From: an uncultured Oscillospiraceae bacterium
GTDB taxonomy: Bacteria > Bacillota > Clostridia > Oscillospirales > Oscillospiraceae
Reading direction: 5' to 3'
Length of the DNA: 7,135 nucleotides
NCBI GenBank assembly: GCA_934572445.1
Contig: CAKTLD010000100.1
Location: 1-7,135, forward strand
The notes under the pieces are model-generated. The model was not told where the DNA came from and ran no database searches. It saw nothing but the letters and a program-made list of their open reading frames with translations. This document shows positions 1 through 5,608 of this stretch, one piece after another (the first letter of the stretch is position 1; each line of letters begins with the position of its first letter). The position numbers and the translations under genes are program-made.

Positions 1-632
1 CGGCGGACGCTGTCCCACTTTCTGCCCGCGGGAAAGCCCGCGCCGCCGCGGCCGCGCAGACCGGAATCGAGGATCTCGCGGCAGATGTCCTCGTCCGTCA
101 TTTCAAAGAGAGCCTTTTCAAAGGCGGCATAACCGTCGTGGGCAAGGTATTCGTCGATATCCTCGGCGTCCGTCGTGCCGCAGTTTTCCAGCACCACGCG
201 CTGCTGCTTGGCGTAAAAGGGGATCTCGTTATGCTTTTCGTATTTCACGCCATTCAGCTCATAAAGGAGCCGGTCAATGACCTCACCGCCGAGGATCGTC
301 TTTTCGATGATCTCGTCGCAGTCCTCCAGCTTGACGTGCGTGTAAAGAAGCCCCTCCGGCTCGATCTCCACCAGCGGGCCCATCTCGCAGAAGCCGTGGC
401 AGCCGCTCTTTTTGAAGTGGATGGCATCGTCTCCACCCTCGTGACGCAGCGCGACGCGCGTTTTGAGCCCGCGCTTTTCGCATTCGGACTTTAAGCGATC
501 ATAGATCTTCAGCGAGCCGCCTGCAATGCAGCCCGTGCCGGCGCAGACGAGGATCTCCCGCCGGTCCGCCGCCAGCAGCGCTTTGGCCTGCACGCGCAGG
601 GCGTTCAGCGTTTCTCTTGTCAGCTCAGCCAT
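1..632 (-). CDS. nuoF: NuoF/HndC/HydB-like NADH-binding flavoprotein subunit, N-terminal part (runs off left edge)
   Basis: The minus strand is open from an ATG at 632 to the window edge, giving 210 codons of a protein that is usually about 600 residues. Residues 26-82 form a thioredoxin-like 2Fe-2S domain with cysteines C30, C35, C78 and C82. Residues 191-206 hold the glycine-rich FMN-binding loop GLRGRGGAGFPAGRKW, typical of NuoF and of the HydB/HndC subunits of NAD(P)-linked [FeFe] hydrogenases. A 2Fe-2S domain fused to the N-terminus is the hydrogenase-type (HydB) arrangement rather than that of classical complex I NuoF. AGGAGG at 642-647 sits 9 nt before the start. The start overlaps the end of the upstream nuoE-like gene by 8 bp, so translation is probably coupled. 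The NADH site, the 4Fe-4S cysteines and the catalytic partner lie outside the window, so a formate dehydrogenase-linked diaphorase cannot be excluded. Confidence 0.92.
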   Translation of the reverse strand, partial: MAELTRETLNALRVQAKALLAADRREILVCAGTGCIAGGSLKIYDRLKSECEKRGLKTRVALRHEGGDDAIHFKKSGCHGFCEMGPLVEIEPEGLLYTHVKLEDCDEIIEKTILGGEVIDRLLYELNGVKYEKHNEIPFYAKQQRVVLENCGTTDAEDIDEYLAHDGYAAFEKALFEMTDEDICREILDSGLRGRGGAGFPAGRKWDSVR

Positions 633-1110
633 TTGCGGTCGCCTCCTTTGCACGGATGTCCGCGAGCAGTGCGAGCGCTGTCTCAGGGTCCATCTTTGCG
701 TGCACCTCGCCGTCGATCGTCATGACCGGCGCAAGGCCGCACGCGCCGAGGCAGGCCACGGTCTCGAGCGTGAACATTCCGTCGTCCGAGGTCTTTTTCT
801 TGCCGGAAAGGCCCAGATACTCATATACCGCGTCGTAAATGGGACCGGACTTGCGCACATGACAGGCCGTGCCCGCACAGACCTTGATGATGTGCTTTCC
901 CTTGGCCTCGAGGGAAAAATTCTCGTAGAACGTCGCCACGCTGTAAACGCGGGACACGCTGATATCCAGCGTGTCGGCGATCAGCGTCAGGTTCGCTTCG
1001 CTCAGATAGTTGTACTCCGCCTGTACATCCTGCAGGATCGCAATGAGATTGGCCGCATTGTTCCCATGCGAGGCAATGATGCTCAGGACCTTTTCTGTAT
1101 CAGGTTTCAT
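625..1110 (-). CDS. nuoE: NuoE/HndA-like 2Fe-2S subunit of an NAD(P)H-linked oxidoreductase or hydrogenase
   Basis: This encodes a complete protein of 161 residues, the normal length for the NuoE/HndA/HydC family. It has an N-terminal helical region (about 1-70, including the family motif SVATFYENF) and a thioredoxin-like domain with four cluster ligands. The first pair is C78 and C83 in the motif CAGTACHVRKS; the second pair is C120 and C124 in VACLGACGLAP. Such subunits hold one 2Fe-2S cluster and pass electrons to or from the FMN subunit encoded just downstream. The ribosome site AGGAGG at 1117-1122 lies 6 nt before the ATG, and a strong promoter precedes it. In Clostridia this pair usually continues into a [FeFe] hydrogenase large subunit, which would lie beyond the left edge here. 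That assignment is an inference. Confidence 0.93.
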   Translation of the reverse strand: MKPDTEKVLSIIASHGNNAANLIAILQDVQAEYNYLSEANLTLIADTLDISVSRVYSVATFYENFSLEAKGKHIIKVCAGTACHVRKSGPIYDAVYEYLGLSGKKKTSDDGMFTLETVACLGACGLAPVMTIDGEVHAKMDPETALALLADIRAKEATANG

Positions 1111-1142
1111 AGTCTTCCTCCTAAGTGACCCATCTGGACGCG

Positions 1143-1172
1143 ATTATACCCCAGCATTTCGTGCAGTTTCAA
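1143..1172 (-). promoter_or_regulatory. Sigma-A-type promoter of the nuoE-nuoF (hydrogenase-like) operon
   Basis: Read on the minus strand, TTGAAA (1167-1172) and a perfect TATAAT (1143-1148) are separated by 18 bp. Transcription would start near 1136, giving a short leader of about 26 nt that contains AGGAGG. No other consensus-like promoter is visible between the two operons. Confidence 0.8.
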
Positions 1173-1192
1173 CAGAATGTCAGGAAAACTGC
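1163..1192. promoter_or_regulatory. Inverted repeat over the -35 region, possible operator
   Basis: GCAGTTT at 1163-1169 and its exact complement AAACTGC at 1186-1192 form a 7-bp dyad with a 16-bp spacer. One arm overlaps the -35 box of the nuoE promoter. The spacing between arm centres is 23 bp, about two helical turns. It does not look like a Rex site (TTGTGA/TCACAA type). The bound factor is unknown. Confidence 0.35.
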
Positions 1193-1225
1193 GATTGATT
1201 ATTTCTATGTCCAAGAGCTCTTGCG

Positions 1226-1237
1226 CATTTATAAATG
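1226..1237. repeat. 12-bp perfect palindrome CATTTATAAATG
   Basis: This is a perfectly self-complementary 12-mer about 54 bp upstream of the -35 box of the nuoE promoter, in AT-rich sequence. It could be a regulator site. An AT-rich palindrome of this size can also arise by chance. Confidence 0.3.
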
Positions 1238-1273
1238 AGTGCGGCCCCTATGCCTTTTTTCGTATGCGCGGCG

Positions 1274-1307
1274 AAAGGCCCCGCCTTCTATAAGAGACGG
1301 GGCCTTT
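1274..1307 (-). terminator. Hairpin after sdaAA, likely terminator
   Basis: AAAGGCCCCG (1274-1283) and CGGGGCCTTT (1298-1307) form a perfect 10-bp stem with a 14-nt loop, 13 bp beyond the sdaAA stop codon. In the sdaAA direction the stem ends in TTT but no long U-tract follows, so termination may be inefficient. It separates the serine dehydratase operon from the hydrogenase-like operon promoter. Confidence 0.65.
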
Positions 1308-1320
1308 CTGACCTTTCCTT

Positions 1321-2199
1321 TTACTGCGGGCCCTTCGGCATCCGCTCCTTGACTGCCTTGCCGGTCGGCGTGGCGGCAAGACCGCCGAGCGCCGTCTCGC
1401 GGAACTCGACCGGCATGCGCCGTCCGACCTCGCCCATCGCGTCGATGACCTCATCGACGGGGATGCGGCTCTCAATGCCTGCGAGCGCCATGTCCGCAGC
1501 CGCGATGGCGTTCACCGCGCCGACGACATTGCGCTTGACGCACGGGACCTCGACAAGGCCCGCGACGGGGTCGCACACAAGACCCATCAGGTTTTTGAGC
1601 GCCATCGCCACCGCATGGCCGATCTGCCCGTTCGTGCCGCCGCGCAGCGCCACGAGCGCACCTGCCGCCATTGCCGAGGCCGCGCCGATCTCCGCCTGAC
1701 AGCCGCCCGCCGCGCCGGAAATGCTCGCGCGGTAGGCGATGACCGCGCCGATGCCCGAGGCGACATACAGAGCCTCCAGAATCTGGTGCTGCGTGAAGCT
1801 CTCACGCTGGCACAGCGGCAGCAGTACCGCCGGCACCACGCCGCACGAGCCCGCCGTGGGCGAAGCCACGATGCGCCGCATGCAGGCGTTGGACTCCGCC
1901 ATGGAGAGCGCCTGCACGATCACCTCGTCCATGAATTCTCCGCCGATGCTTTCGCCGCGGCGCGCATAGAGCCGCATCTTCAGTCCGTCGCCGCCGACGA
2001 GGCCGCTCACGCTGCGCTGCGTGCCGGTATAGGAGTCTGCCGCATCCTGAATGGCCTGCCAGGTCGTGAGCATCTTGGCCATGGAGGCCTGACGGCTCAC
2101 CTGCCGCTGCTCCATGTCATAGCGCAGCACGATCTCCCAGAACGGGAGTCCCGCCTGTTCGCTTTGCTCAAAGATCTGCTTCATCGAATCCAGTACCAT
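1321..2199 (-). CDS. sdaAA: L-serine dehydratase, iron-sulfur-dependent, alpha subunit
   Basis: This is the catalytic subunit of the oxygen-sensitive L-serine deaminase, which converts L-serine to pyruvate and ammonia in the cytoplasm using a 4Fe-4S cluster. From the ATG at 2199 it has 292 residues, the usual length for the two-subunit type. Family motifs seen are SPTAGSCGVVPA (about residues 113-124), GAAGGCQAEIG (about 162-172) and a late LVCDPVAGLVEVPCVKRN block (about 207-224). The last three cysteines (167, 209 and 220) are spaced 42 and 11 apart, matching the known cluster ligands of single-chain L-serine dehydratases. The upstream ATG at 2208 directly abuts AGGAGG (2209-2214), leaving no spacer. 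The ATG at 2199 has a 9-nt spacer and is preferred. The start lies inside the end of sdaAB, so the two are probably translationally coupled. Confidence 0.96.
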   Translation of the reverse strand: MVLDSMKQIFEQSEQAGLPFWEIVLRYDMEQRQVSRQASMAKMLTTWQAIQDAADSYTGTQRSVSGLVGGDGLKMRLYARRGESIGGEFMDEVIVQALSMAESNACMRRIVASPTAGSCGVVPAVLLPLCQRESFTQHQILEALYVASGIGAVIAYRASISGAAGGCQAEIGAASAMAAGALVALRGGTNGQIGHAVAMALKNLMGLVCDPVAGLVEVPCVKRNVVGAVNAIAAADMALAGIESRIPVDEVIDAMGEVGRRMPVEFRETALGGLAATPTGKAVKERMPKGPQ

Positions 2200-2869
2200 C
2201 TTCGTCATCCTCCTTGTCGTAGTAGGTCACGCTCAGGATGCCCGGCAGCTGGGCAAAAAACTCCACCTGGTTGGGCTTGATGTGCTGGTCGGTCTCTATG
2301 ACCATCAGCGCGTCGCCTCCGCGGCGGTGACGGTTGACGCTCATGTTGGCCACGTTGATGCGCAGCTGGCTCAGAATCGATGTGATCGCCGCCACCGAGC
2401 CGTGCTCGTCCTGGTTGCGCACGATCAGGGTGTTGCTCTCGCCCGTGAAGTGGACGCTCACACCGTCGACGCCGTTGACCACGATCGCCCCGCCGCCGAC
2501 GGAAGAGGCCTGCAGTTGCAGCCTTTTTCCGCTCACGCCCGTGAGGTCCAGCAGCGCCGTGTTCGGGTGCGCGTCGCGCAGCTCGACCGTGCGGAACGAG
2601 TAGCGCAATCCCGCCTTCTTCGCCTCTTCATAGGCGTTGGGGATGCGCAGGTCGTCCGGCTTCATCCCCAGCAGTCCAGCCAGCAGCGCGCGGTCCGTGC
2701 CGTGGCCGAAGCCCGTCTCGGCAAACGAGCCGTGCAGGCCGATGTCCGCTTCGGCAACCGCCTCGCCCAGAAGCGTTCTGCCCATGCTGCCGATGCGCGC
2801 CGCACCCGCCGTGTGTGAGCTCGAGGGTCCAATCATTACGGGACCCATCATGTCAAAAATGTCGATCAT
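2168..2869 (-). CDS. sdaAB: L-serine dehydratase, iron-sulfur-dependent, beta subunit
   Basis: This complete protein of 233 residues is the regulatory partner of the alpha subunit encoded next. Residues 1-140 are the beta-subunit (ASB-like) domain, with the hallmark GPSSSHTAGAARIG at about 14-27 and a GTDRALLAGLLG segment at about 57-68. Residues from about 147 to 218 (starting TLIVRNQDEHGSVAAI) are a C-terminal ACT domain, a fold that often binds amino acids. The last 14 residues form an acidic tail (KEDDEDGTGFDEADL) encoded partly in the overlap with sdaAA. The ribosome site before the ATG is weak (a GGCGG/GGAAAG stretch), unlike the strong AGGAGG of its neighbours. The gene comes first in a beta-alpha operon whose promoter probably lies in 2870-3000. 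Confidence 0.96.
   Translation of the reverse strand: MIDIFDMMGPVMIGPSSSHTAGAARIGSMGRTLLGEAVAEADIGLHGSFAETGFGHGTDRALLAGLLGMKPDDLRIPNAYEEAKKAGLRYSFRTVELRDAHPNTALLDLTGVSGKRLQLQASSVGGGAIVVNGVDGVSVHFTGESNTLIVRNQDEHGSVAAITSILSQLRINVANMSVNRHRRGGDALMVIETDQHIKPNQVEFFAQLPGILSVTYYDKEDDEDGTGFDEADL
2209..2214 (-). promoter_or_regulatory. Ribosome binding site that decides the sdaAA start
   Basis: AGGAGG on the minus strand ends directly against the ATG at 2208 and lies 9 nt before the ATG at 2199. The spacing favours the shorter protein. The site lies within the sdaAB reading frame, where it encodes part of the acidic tail. Confidence 0.75.
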
Positions 2870-2907
2870 CTTTCCGCCGGTCCTTTCCTTGGATGCTTTT
2901 CTGCGTC

Positions 2908-2916
2908 AGCATACCA
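2908..2916 (-). promoter_or_regulatory. Possible extended -10 promoter of sdaAB-sdaAA
   Basis: On the minus strand TGGTATGCT has the extended -10 form (TGN followed by TATGCT). No good -35 box lies 17 bp upstream. Transcription would start near 2901, about 32 nt before the sdaAB ATG. It is the best candidate seen, but only moderately convincing. Confidence 0.4.
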
Positions 2917-2980
2917 TATCCTGCCGGAAATTGCGAGCAAAATCACGGCCGGACCCATGCAATAATTCAATCGTGCCGTT

Positions 2981-3015
2981 CAGATTTCTTTATTTTTAAT
3001 ATTCAACGAAATCTG
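2981..3015. repeat. 8-bp inverted repeat between sdaAB and the fructokinase gene
   Basis: CAGATTTC (2981-2988) and its exact complement GAAATCTG (3008-3015) flank 19 bp of AT-rich sequence in the divergent intergenic region. It could be an operator or fold into a hairpin. Nothing further supports a specific role. Confidence 0.35.
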
Positions 3016-3103
3016 AGATTTGCTTGCTGGCACCAATGCGTGGACCTGATGGACGGAGAGCACGTCCCTCCGCTCTTGCTTTTTGCCGCGATCTTTTTTA
3101 TCA

Positions 3104-3144
3104 TATAGAAAAAGGCCCTCCGCAGGAGCGGAGAGAGTGGGAGG
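3104..3144 (+). promoter_or_regulatory. Fructokinase leader: ribosome site with competing complementary sequence
   Basis: The ribosome site GGGAGG (3139-3144, 8 nt before the ATG) has an exact complement CCCTCC at 3116-3121. Part of that complement is also the left arm of a 6-bp stem with a 4-nt loop (CTCCGC 3118-3123 with GCGGAG 3128-3133), so the two pairings exclude each other. A second copy of CCCTCCGC lies at 3066-3073. A weak -10-like TATAGA at 3104-3109 would start a transcript near the first base of the pairing segment, but no proper -35 box is seen. The arrangement could tune translation. That is an inference from complementarity only. Confidence 0.4.
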
Positions 3145-3152
3145 ACAAAAGA

Positions 3153-4088
3153 ATGTATGATGTTGCAGCGCTGGGCGAGCTTCTGATCGACTTTACCTGC
3201 CGGAGCACGGACAAGGACGGCTATCCCGTGATGGAGGCGCATCCGGGCGGCGCGCCTGCGAATTTTCTGGCTGCGGTGACAAAGCTCGGCGGCAGCGCAG
3301 CGATGCTCGGCAAGGTGGGGGACGACGCTTTCGGCCGTCTGCTGACCGGCACACTGCGCGCGTGCGGTATCGAGACGCGCGGGATCGTTGCCGATCCCGG
3401 CGTGTTCACGACGCTGGCCTTCGTTACGCTCGATGCGCGCGGCGAGCGCGAGTTTTCCTTTGCGCGCAGGCCGGGGGCGGACACCTGTCTGCGCGCCGAC
3501 GAGCTGGACCTTTCGCTCGTCGATGAGGCGAAGGCGTTCCACTTCGGTTCGCTATCGCTCACGGACGAGCCCGCGCGCGGGGCGACAAGGCGCGCCGTGG
3601 CCTATGCAAGGGAGCGCAGAAAGCTCGTTACCTTTGATCCCAACCTTCGCCGCCCGCTCTGGCGGGACCTGAATGAAGCGAAGTCGCAGATGCTTTGGGG
3701 CATTGCGCAGGCGGATGTGGTGAAGCTGAGCGATGAAGAGGCGGATTTTCTCTTTTCACTGCCGCCGCAGGAGGCTGCGGCGCACGTCGTCGCGCACTGC
3801 GGTGTGAAGCTTGCCTTCGTGACCTGCGGTGCGGATGGATGCTGCTTTGCAAGCTCCCGCGCGAGCGGCCGCGCATCTGCGCCGCGGGGCATTGCGGTCG
3901 TCGACACGACGGGTGCAGGCGACATTTTCGGCGGCTGCGCGGTGAAAAGACTGCTGGATACCGGCAAGCGGCCCGAGGAGCTGAGCGGGGATGAGCTGCG
4001 TGCCATTGCGGAGTTTGCCTGCGATGCCGCGGGGCGCTCTACCACCTATACCGGCGGTATTTCGAGTCTGAGGGAGCTGTCGCTCTGA
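3153..4088 (+). CDS. PfkB-family carbohydrate kinase, probable fructokinase
   Basis: This cytoplasmic ATP-dependent sugar kinase has 311 residues, the normal family length. The N-terminal PfkB signature appears at about residues 32-47 (GGAPANFLAAVTKLGG). The C-terminal signature with its catalytic base lies at about 251-262 (DTTGAGDIFGGC, D257). Segments characteristic of bacterial fructokinases within the family are GELLIDF (8-14), RPGAD (106-110), FHFGSLSLTDEP (129-140) and FDPNLRRPLW (161-170). Fructose is thus the likely substrate, giving fructose 6-phosphate; a related sugar cannot be excluded. The frame is open back to an ATG at 3024, but only the ATG at 3153 has a ribosome site (GGGAGG), and family homology begins there. 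The gene stands alone, divergent from sdaAB and ending 5 bp from the convergent permease gene. No sugar transporter is adjacent. Confidence 0.92.
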   Translation: MYDVAALGELLIDFTCRSTDKDGYPVMEAHPGGAPANFLAAVTKLGGSAAMLGKVGDDAFGRLLTGTLRACGIETRGIVADPGVFTTLAFVTLDARGEREFSFARRPGADTCLRADELDLSLVDEAKAFHFGSLSLTDEPARGATRRAVAYARERRKLVTFDPNLRRPLWRDLNEAKSQMLWGIAQADVVKLSDEEADFLFSLPPQEAAAHVVAHCGVKLAFVTCGADGCCFASSRASGRASAPRGIAVVDTTGAGDIFGGCAVKRLLDTGKRPEELSGDELRAIAEFACDAAGRSTTYTGGISSLRELSL

Positions 4089-4093
4089 GCGCT

Positions 4094-4870
4094 TCAGTGC
4101 AGCAGGTTGAAGAGCATCACCACCACGCCAAGCACCACCAGTACGACGCCCGTCGCGCGGTTGAGCATTTTAGGTGCGGCTTTGTTGGCGAACACCGCTG
4201 CGATGCGCGCCCACACCAGCGTGAAAATGACGCACAGGGAAAAGACCGTCCAGTCCGGTGTGCCGCCGATGGCAAAGTGCGAGACCGCACCTGTCAGCGC
4301 CGTGAAGGTCATGATGAAGACGCTGGTGCCCACGGCGGTCTTGAGCTCATAGCCCAGTACGCTCGTCAGGATCAGCAGCATCATCATGCCGCCGCCCGCA
4401 CCGATGAAGCCGCAGGTGAAGCCGATCAGTACGCCGCAGACGAGCGACTGTACCGCGCGCTTTTTCGGAGAAACGCTCTGCATGGCTTCCTTTGTCGTCA
4501 TCACGGGCCGCACGATGAACTTGATGCCGAGCAGAAACGTCATGAACACGGAGAAGCCGCCCATCGTTGTTGAGGGGACAAGGCTTGCGGCGTAGCTGCC
4601 GGCAACGGTGAACGTCAGCACGCTCGCCATCATGATCAGACCGTTCCGGATGTCGAGATTCCTGTTTTTGCCATAGGTGTAGGCGGATACGGCGCTTGCC
4701 AGCACATCAGACGAAAGCGCGATGCCGACGGCCATATACGGATCCATGTCGAGAAATGTGATGAGCATGGGGCTGATGACCGCCGCGGCGCTCATTCCGG
4801 CAAAGCCGGTGCCGAGGCCCGCGCCCATGCCGGCGAAGAAGGTGACGACAATGGTGAGGAGCAATTTCAT
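4094..4870 (-). CDS. TauE/SafE-family membrane permease (sulfite or organosulfonate exporter-like)
   Basis: This very hydrophobic protein of 258 residues has about seven or eight membrane segments and the internal duplication typical of the TauE/SafE family. A glycine-rich segment at about 14-35 (GMGAGLGTGFAGMSAAAVIS) is echoed at about 150-184 (GFTCGFIGAGGG followed by VGTS). Characterised members move sulfite, sulfoacetate or related anions across the cytoplasmic membrane; the substrate here is unknown. The ATG at 4870 follows the stop of the marR-like gene by 2 bp and has AGGAGG (4881-4886) 10 nt upstream. An in-frame ATG at 4891 has no ribosome site and was not used. Co-transcription with the MarR-type regulator suggests induction by its ligand. 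The stop codon is only 5 bp from that of the convergent kinase, leaving no room for a separate terminator. Confidence 0.9.
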   Translation of the reverse strand: MKLLLTIVVTFFAGMGAGLGTGFAGMSAAAVISPMLITFLDMDPYMAVGIALSSDVLASAVSAYTYGKNRNLDIRNGLIMMASVLTFTVAGSYAASLVPSTTMGGFSVFMTFLLGIKFIVRPVMTTKEAMQSVSPKKRAVQSLVCGVLIGFTCGFIGAGGGMMMLLILTSVLGYELKTAVGTSVFIMTFTALTGAVSHFAIGGTPDWTVFSLCVIFTLVWARIAAVFANKAAPKMLNRATGVVLVVLGVVVMLFNLLH

Positions 4871-4872
4871 GG

Positions 4873-5307
4873 TCAGGCATCCTCCTTCCAAAGCGTATCC
4901 AGATTGGCATCCATAACAGCGAGCGTGTCGAAAAATGCGGCGCGCATGGCTTCGTCGGTGTGTTCAAACAGGCGTGCGAAGAACGCCTCCTGCACCGCGC
5001 GCCCGCGTTCGGCGACGCGTTCGGCGTTTTCCGTGCAGGCAAGGCGTGTTTTGCGGCGGTCGCCCGCCACGGCCTCGCGCCGCAGATAGCCCTCGCGCAC
5101 GAGCTTGTCTACGTTGACCGAGACGAGATTCGCCTTGATGCGGCGAATCTCTACAATGTCTCCCGCCGTCTGATAGCCGGGGTTGTTGGCGAGGAACATC
5201 AGAATGTCGAACGCGGTCTGCGGCAGCTTGAGCTCCTGACAGAGCGGGCGGCAGGCGGCGGTATAGGCAAGGGAGAACTTGCGGACAAATTCCAGACTTT
5301 TATTCAT
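4873..5307 (-). CDS. MarR-family transcriptional regulator
   Basis: This encodes 144 residues with the winged helix-turn-helix layout of MarR proteins. Helical dimerisation segments lie at both ends (about 1-28 and 100-142). A DNA-binding core covers about 29-98, and the wing is marked by AGDRRKTRLACTENAERV (about 81-98). The recognition region includes TAGDIVEIRRIKANLVSVNVDKLVREG (about 47-73). AAGGAGG (5314-5320) lies 6 nt before the ATG. It is the first gene of a two-gene operon with the permease, behind a strong promoter whose start site is covered by an inverted repeat. It probably represses its own operon until a ligand binds. The ligand is not evident from the sequence. Confidence 0.93.
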   Translation of the reverse strand: MNKSLEFVRKFSLAYTAACRPLCQELKLPQTAFDILMFLANNPGYQTAGDIVEIRRIKANLVSVNVDKLVREGYLRREAVAGDRRKTRLACTENAERVAERGRAVQEAFFARLFEHTDEAMRAAFFDTLAVMDANLDTLWKEDA

Positions 5308-5335
5308 GAACAGCCTCCTTGATTCAAAAATAGAT

Positions 5336-5351
5336 AATTCAAAATTGAACT
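5336..5351. promoter_or_regulatory. Probable MarR operator at the marR-tauE start site
   Basis: AATTCAAAATTGAACT is an inverted repeat (arms AATTCAA and TTGAACT, one mismatch in 7, spacer 2). It lies just downstream of the -10 box and covers the predicted start of transcription near 5347. A further ATTCAAAA at 5322-5329 repeats half of it 15 bp away. Dyads of this size in an autoregulatory position are typical of MarR-type repressors; binding by this protein is inferred. Confidence 0.6.
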
Positions 5352-5353
5352 AA

Positions 5354-5382
5354 AATATAGCGTGCGAAGACGTCTTTGTCAA
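5354..5382 (-). promoter_or_regulatory. Sigma-A-type promoter of marR-tauE
   Basis: On the minus strand a perfect TTGACA (5377-5382) and TATATT (5354-5359) are separated by exactly 17 bp. This is the best promoter match in the window. It drives the regulator-permease operon divergently from the DUF3793-flavodoxin operon. Confidence 0.88.
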
Positions 5383-5432
5383 GGCGGAAATTGTGAACTT
5401 TCCATGCGGAGAAAAAATTTTGAAAAAAGGGC

Positions 5433-5461
5433 TTTACAAACGATGAAAAGTGTAGTATGCT
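5433..5461 (+). promoter_or_regulatory. Sigma-A-type promoter of the DUF3793-flavodoxin operon
   Basis: TTTACA (5433-5438) and TATGCT (5456-5461) are separated by exactly 17 bp. The A-rich stretch before it (5411-5428) could act as an UP element. Transcription would start near 5468, the first base of the first 18-bp palindrome, leaving a leader of about 200 nt before the DUF3793 start codon. Confidence 0.82.
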
Positions 5462-5467
5462 ATGAAC

Positions 5468-5485
5468 AGTTAGATAACTCTAACT
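5468..5485. promoter_or_regulatory. 18-bp palindromic operator-like site, copy 1
   Basis: AGTTAGATAACTCTAACT is a perfect 7-bp inverted repeat (AGTTAGA/TCTAACT, spacer TAAC). It can also be read as three adjoining hexamers, AGTTAG, ATAACT and CTAACT, the first being the complement of the third. It starts 7 bp after the -10 box and covers the predicted start of transcription, a classic repressor position. An identical copy lies at 5591-5608. The form recalls sites of metal-dependent repressors (DtxR/IdeR or Fur type). The flavodoxin downstream fits iron control, but the regulator is inferred. Confidence 0.72.
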
Positions 5486-5522
5486 CATAGGAAGCAAAAG
5501 ACTCCGCGTCGCAGCAAGACGG

Positions 5523-5553
5523 ATTCCGGATTTGCATTGCCGTGCAACGGAAT
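5523..5553 (+). other. Hairpin in the leader between the two palindromes
   Basis: Outer arms ATTCCG (5523-5528) and CGGAAT (5548-5553), and inner arms TTGCA (5532-5536) and TGCAA (5543-5547), form an 11-bp stem. It has a 3-nt bulge and a 6-nt loop. A 10-bp perfect palindrome GCTGCGCAGC follows at 5561-5570. The rest of 5486-5590 holds no plausible gene. The structure may be a leader RNA fold or just DNA symmetry. Confidence 0.4.
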
Positions 5554-5590
5554 GAAGAGAGCTGCGCAGCGCGGTTGCATTTAGCACTCT

Positions 5591-5608
5591 AGTTAGATAA
5601 CTCTAACT
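5591..5608. promoter_or_regulatory. 18-bp palindromic operator-like site, copy 2
   Basis: This is an exact repeat of the 18-mer at 5468-5485, 123 bp downstream and 61 bp before the DUF3793 start codon. The flanking bases differ, so conservation is confined to the palindrome itself, as expected for a protein-binding site. No convincing second promoter overlaps it. It may allow looping with copy 1 or block elongation. Confidence 0.68.

Noticed and set aside
138..494. Open frame of 118 codons on the plus strand
   Set aside because: It lies antisense to the conserved flavoprotein gene, has no ribosome site and its translation resembles no family. GC-rich codon bias opens such shadow frames.
526..1128. 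Open frame of 200 codons on the plus strand
   Set aside because: It is antisense across the NuoE-like and NuoF-like genes, both of which carry intact cluster motifs on the minus strand.
3051..3099. Terminator-like GC dyads followed by T-runs upstream of the kinase
   Set aside because: The stems are only 5 bp and no plus-strand gene precedes them. A true terminator cannot be supported, though the region is noted as part of the leader finding.
3024..3152. 43-residue N-terminal extension of the kinase
   Set aside because: It has no ribosome site, the translated sequence is unlike the family, and a good ribosome site precedes the ATG at 3153.
3003..3542. Open frame of 179 codons on the minus strand between sdaAB and the kinase
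   Set aside because: Most of it is antisense to the kinase N-terminal domain, the composition is low-complexity Arg/Ala, and no family is recognised.
5552..5584. 10-codon leader peptide (MKRAAQRGCI) between the palindromes
   Set aside because: There is no ribosome site, the composition is not telling, and it overlaps the hairpin arm at 5548-5553.
5468..5608. Two identical repeats as a CRISPR fragment
   Set aside because: There are only two 18-bp palindromic copies with a 105-bp gap, and they sit on a promoter. Neither length nor spacing fits a CRISPR array.
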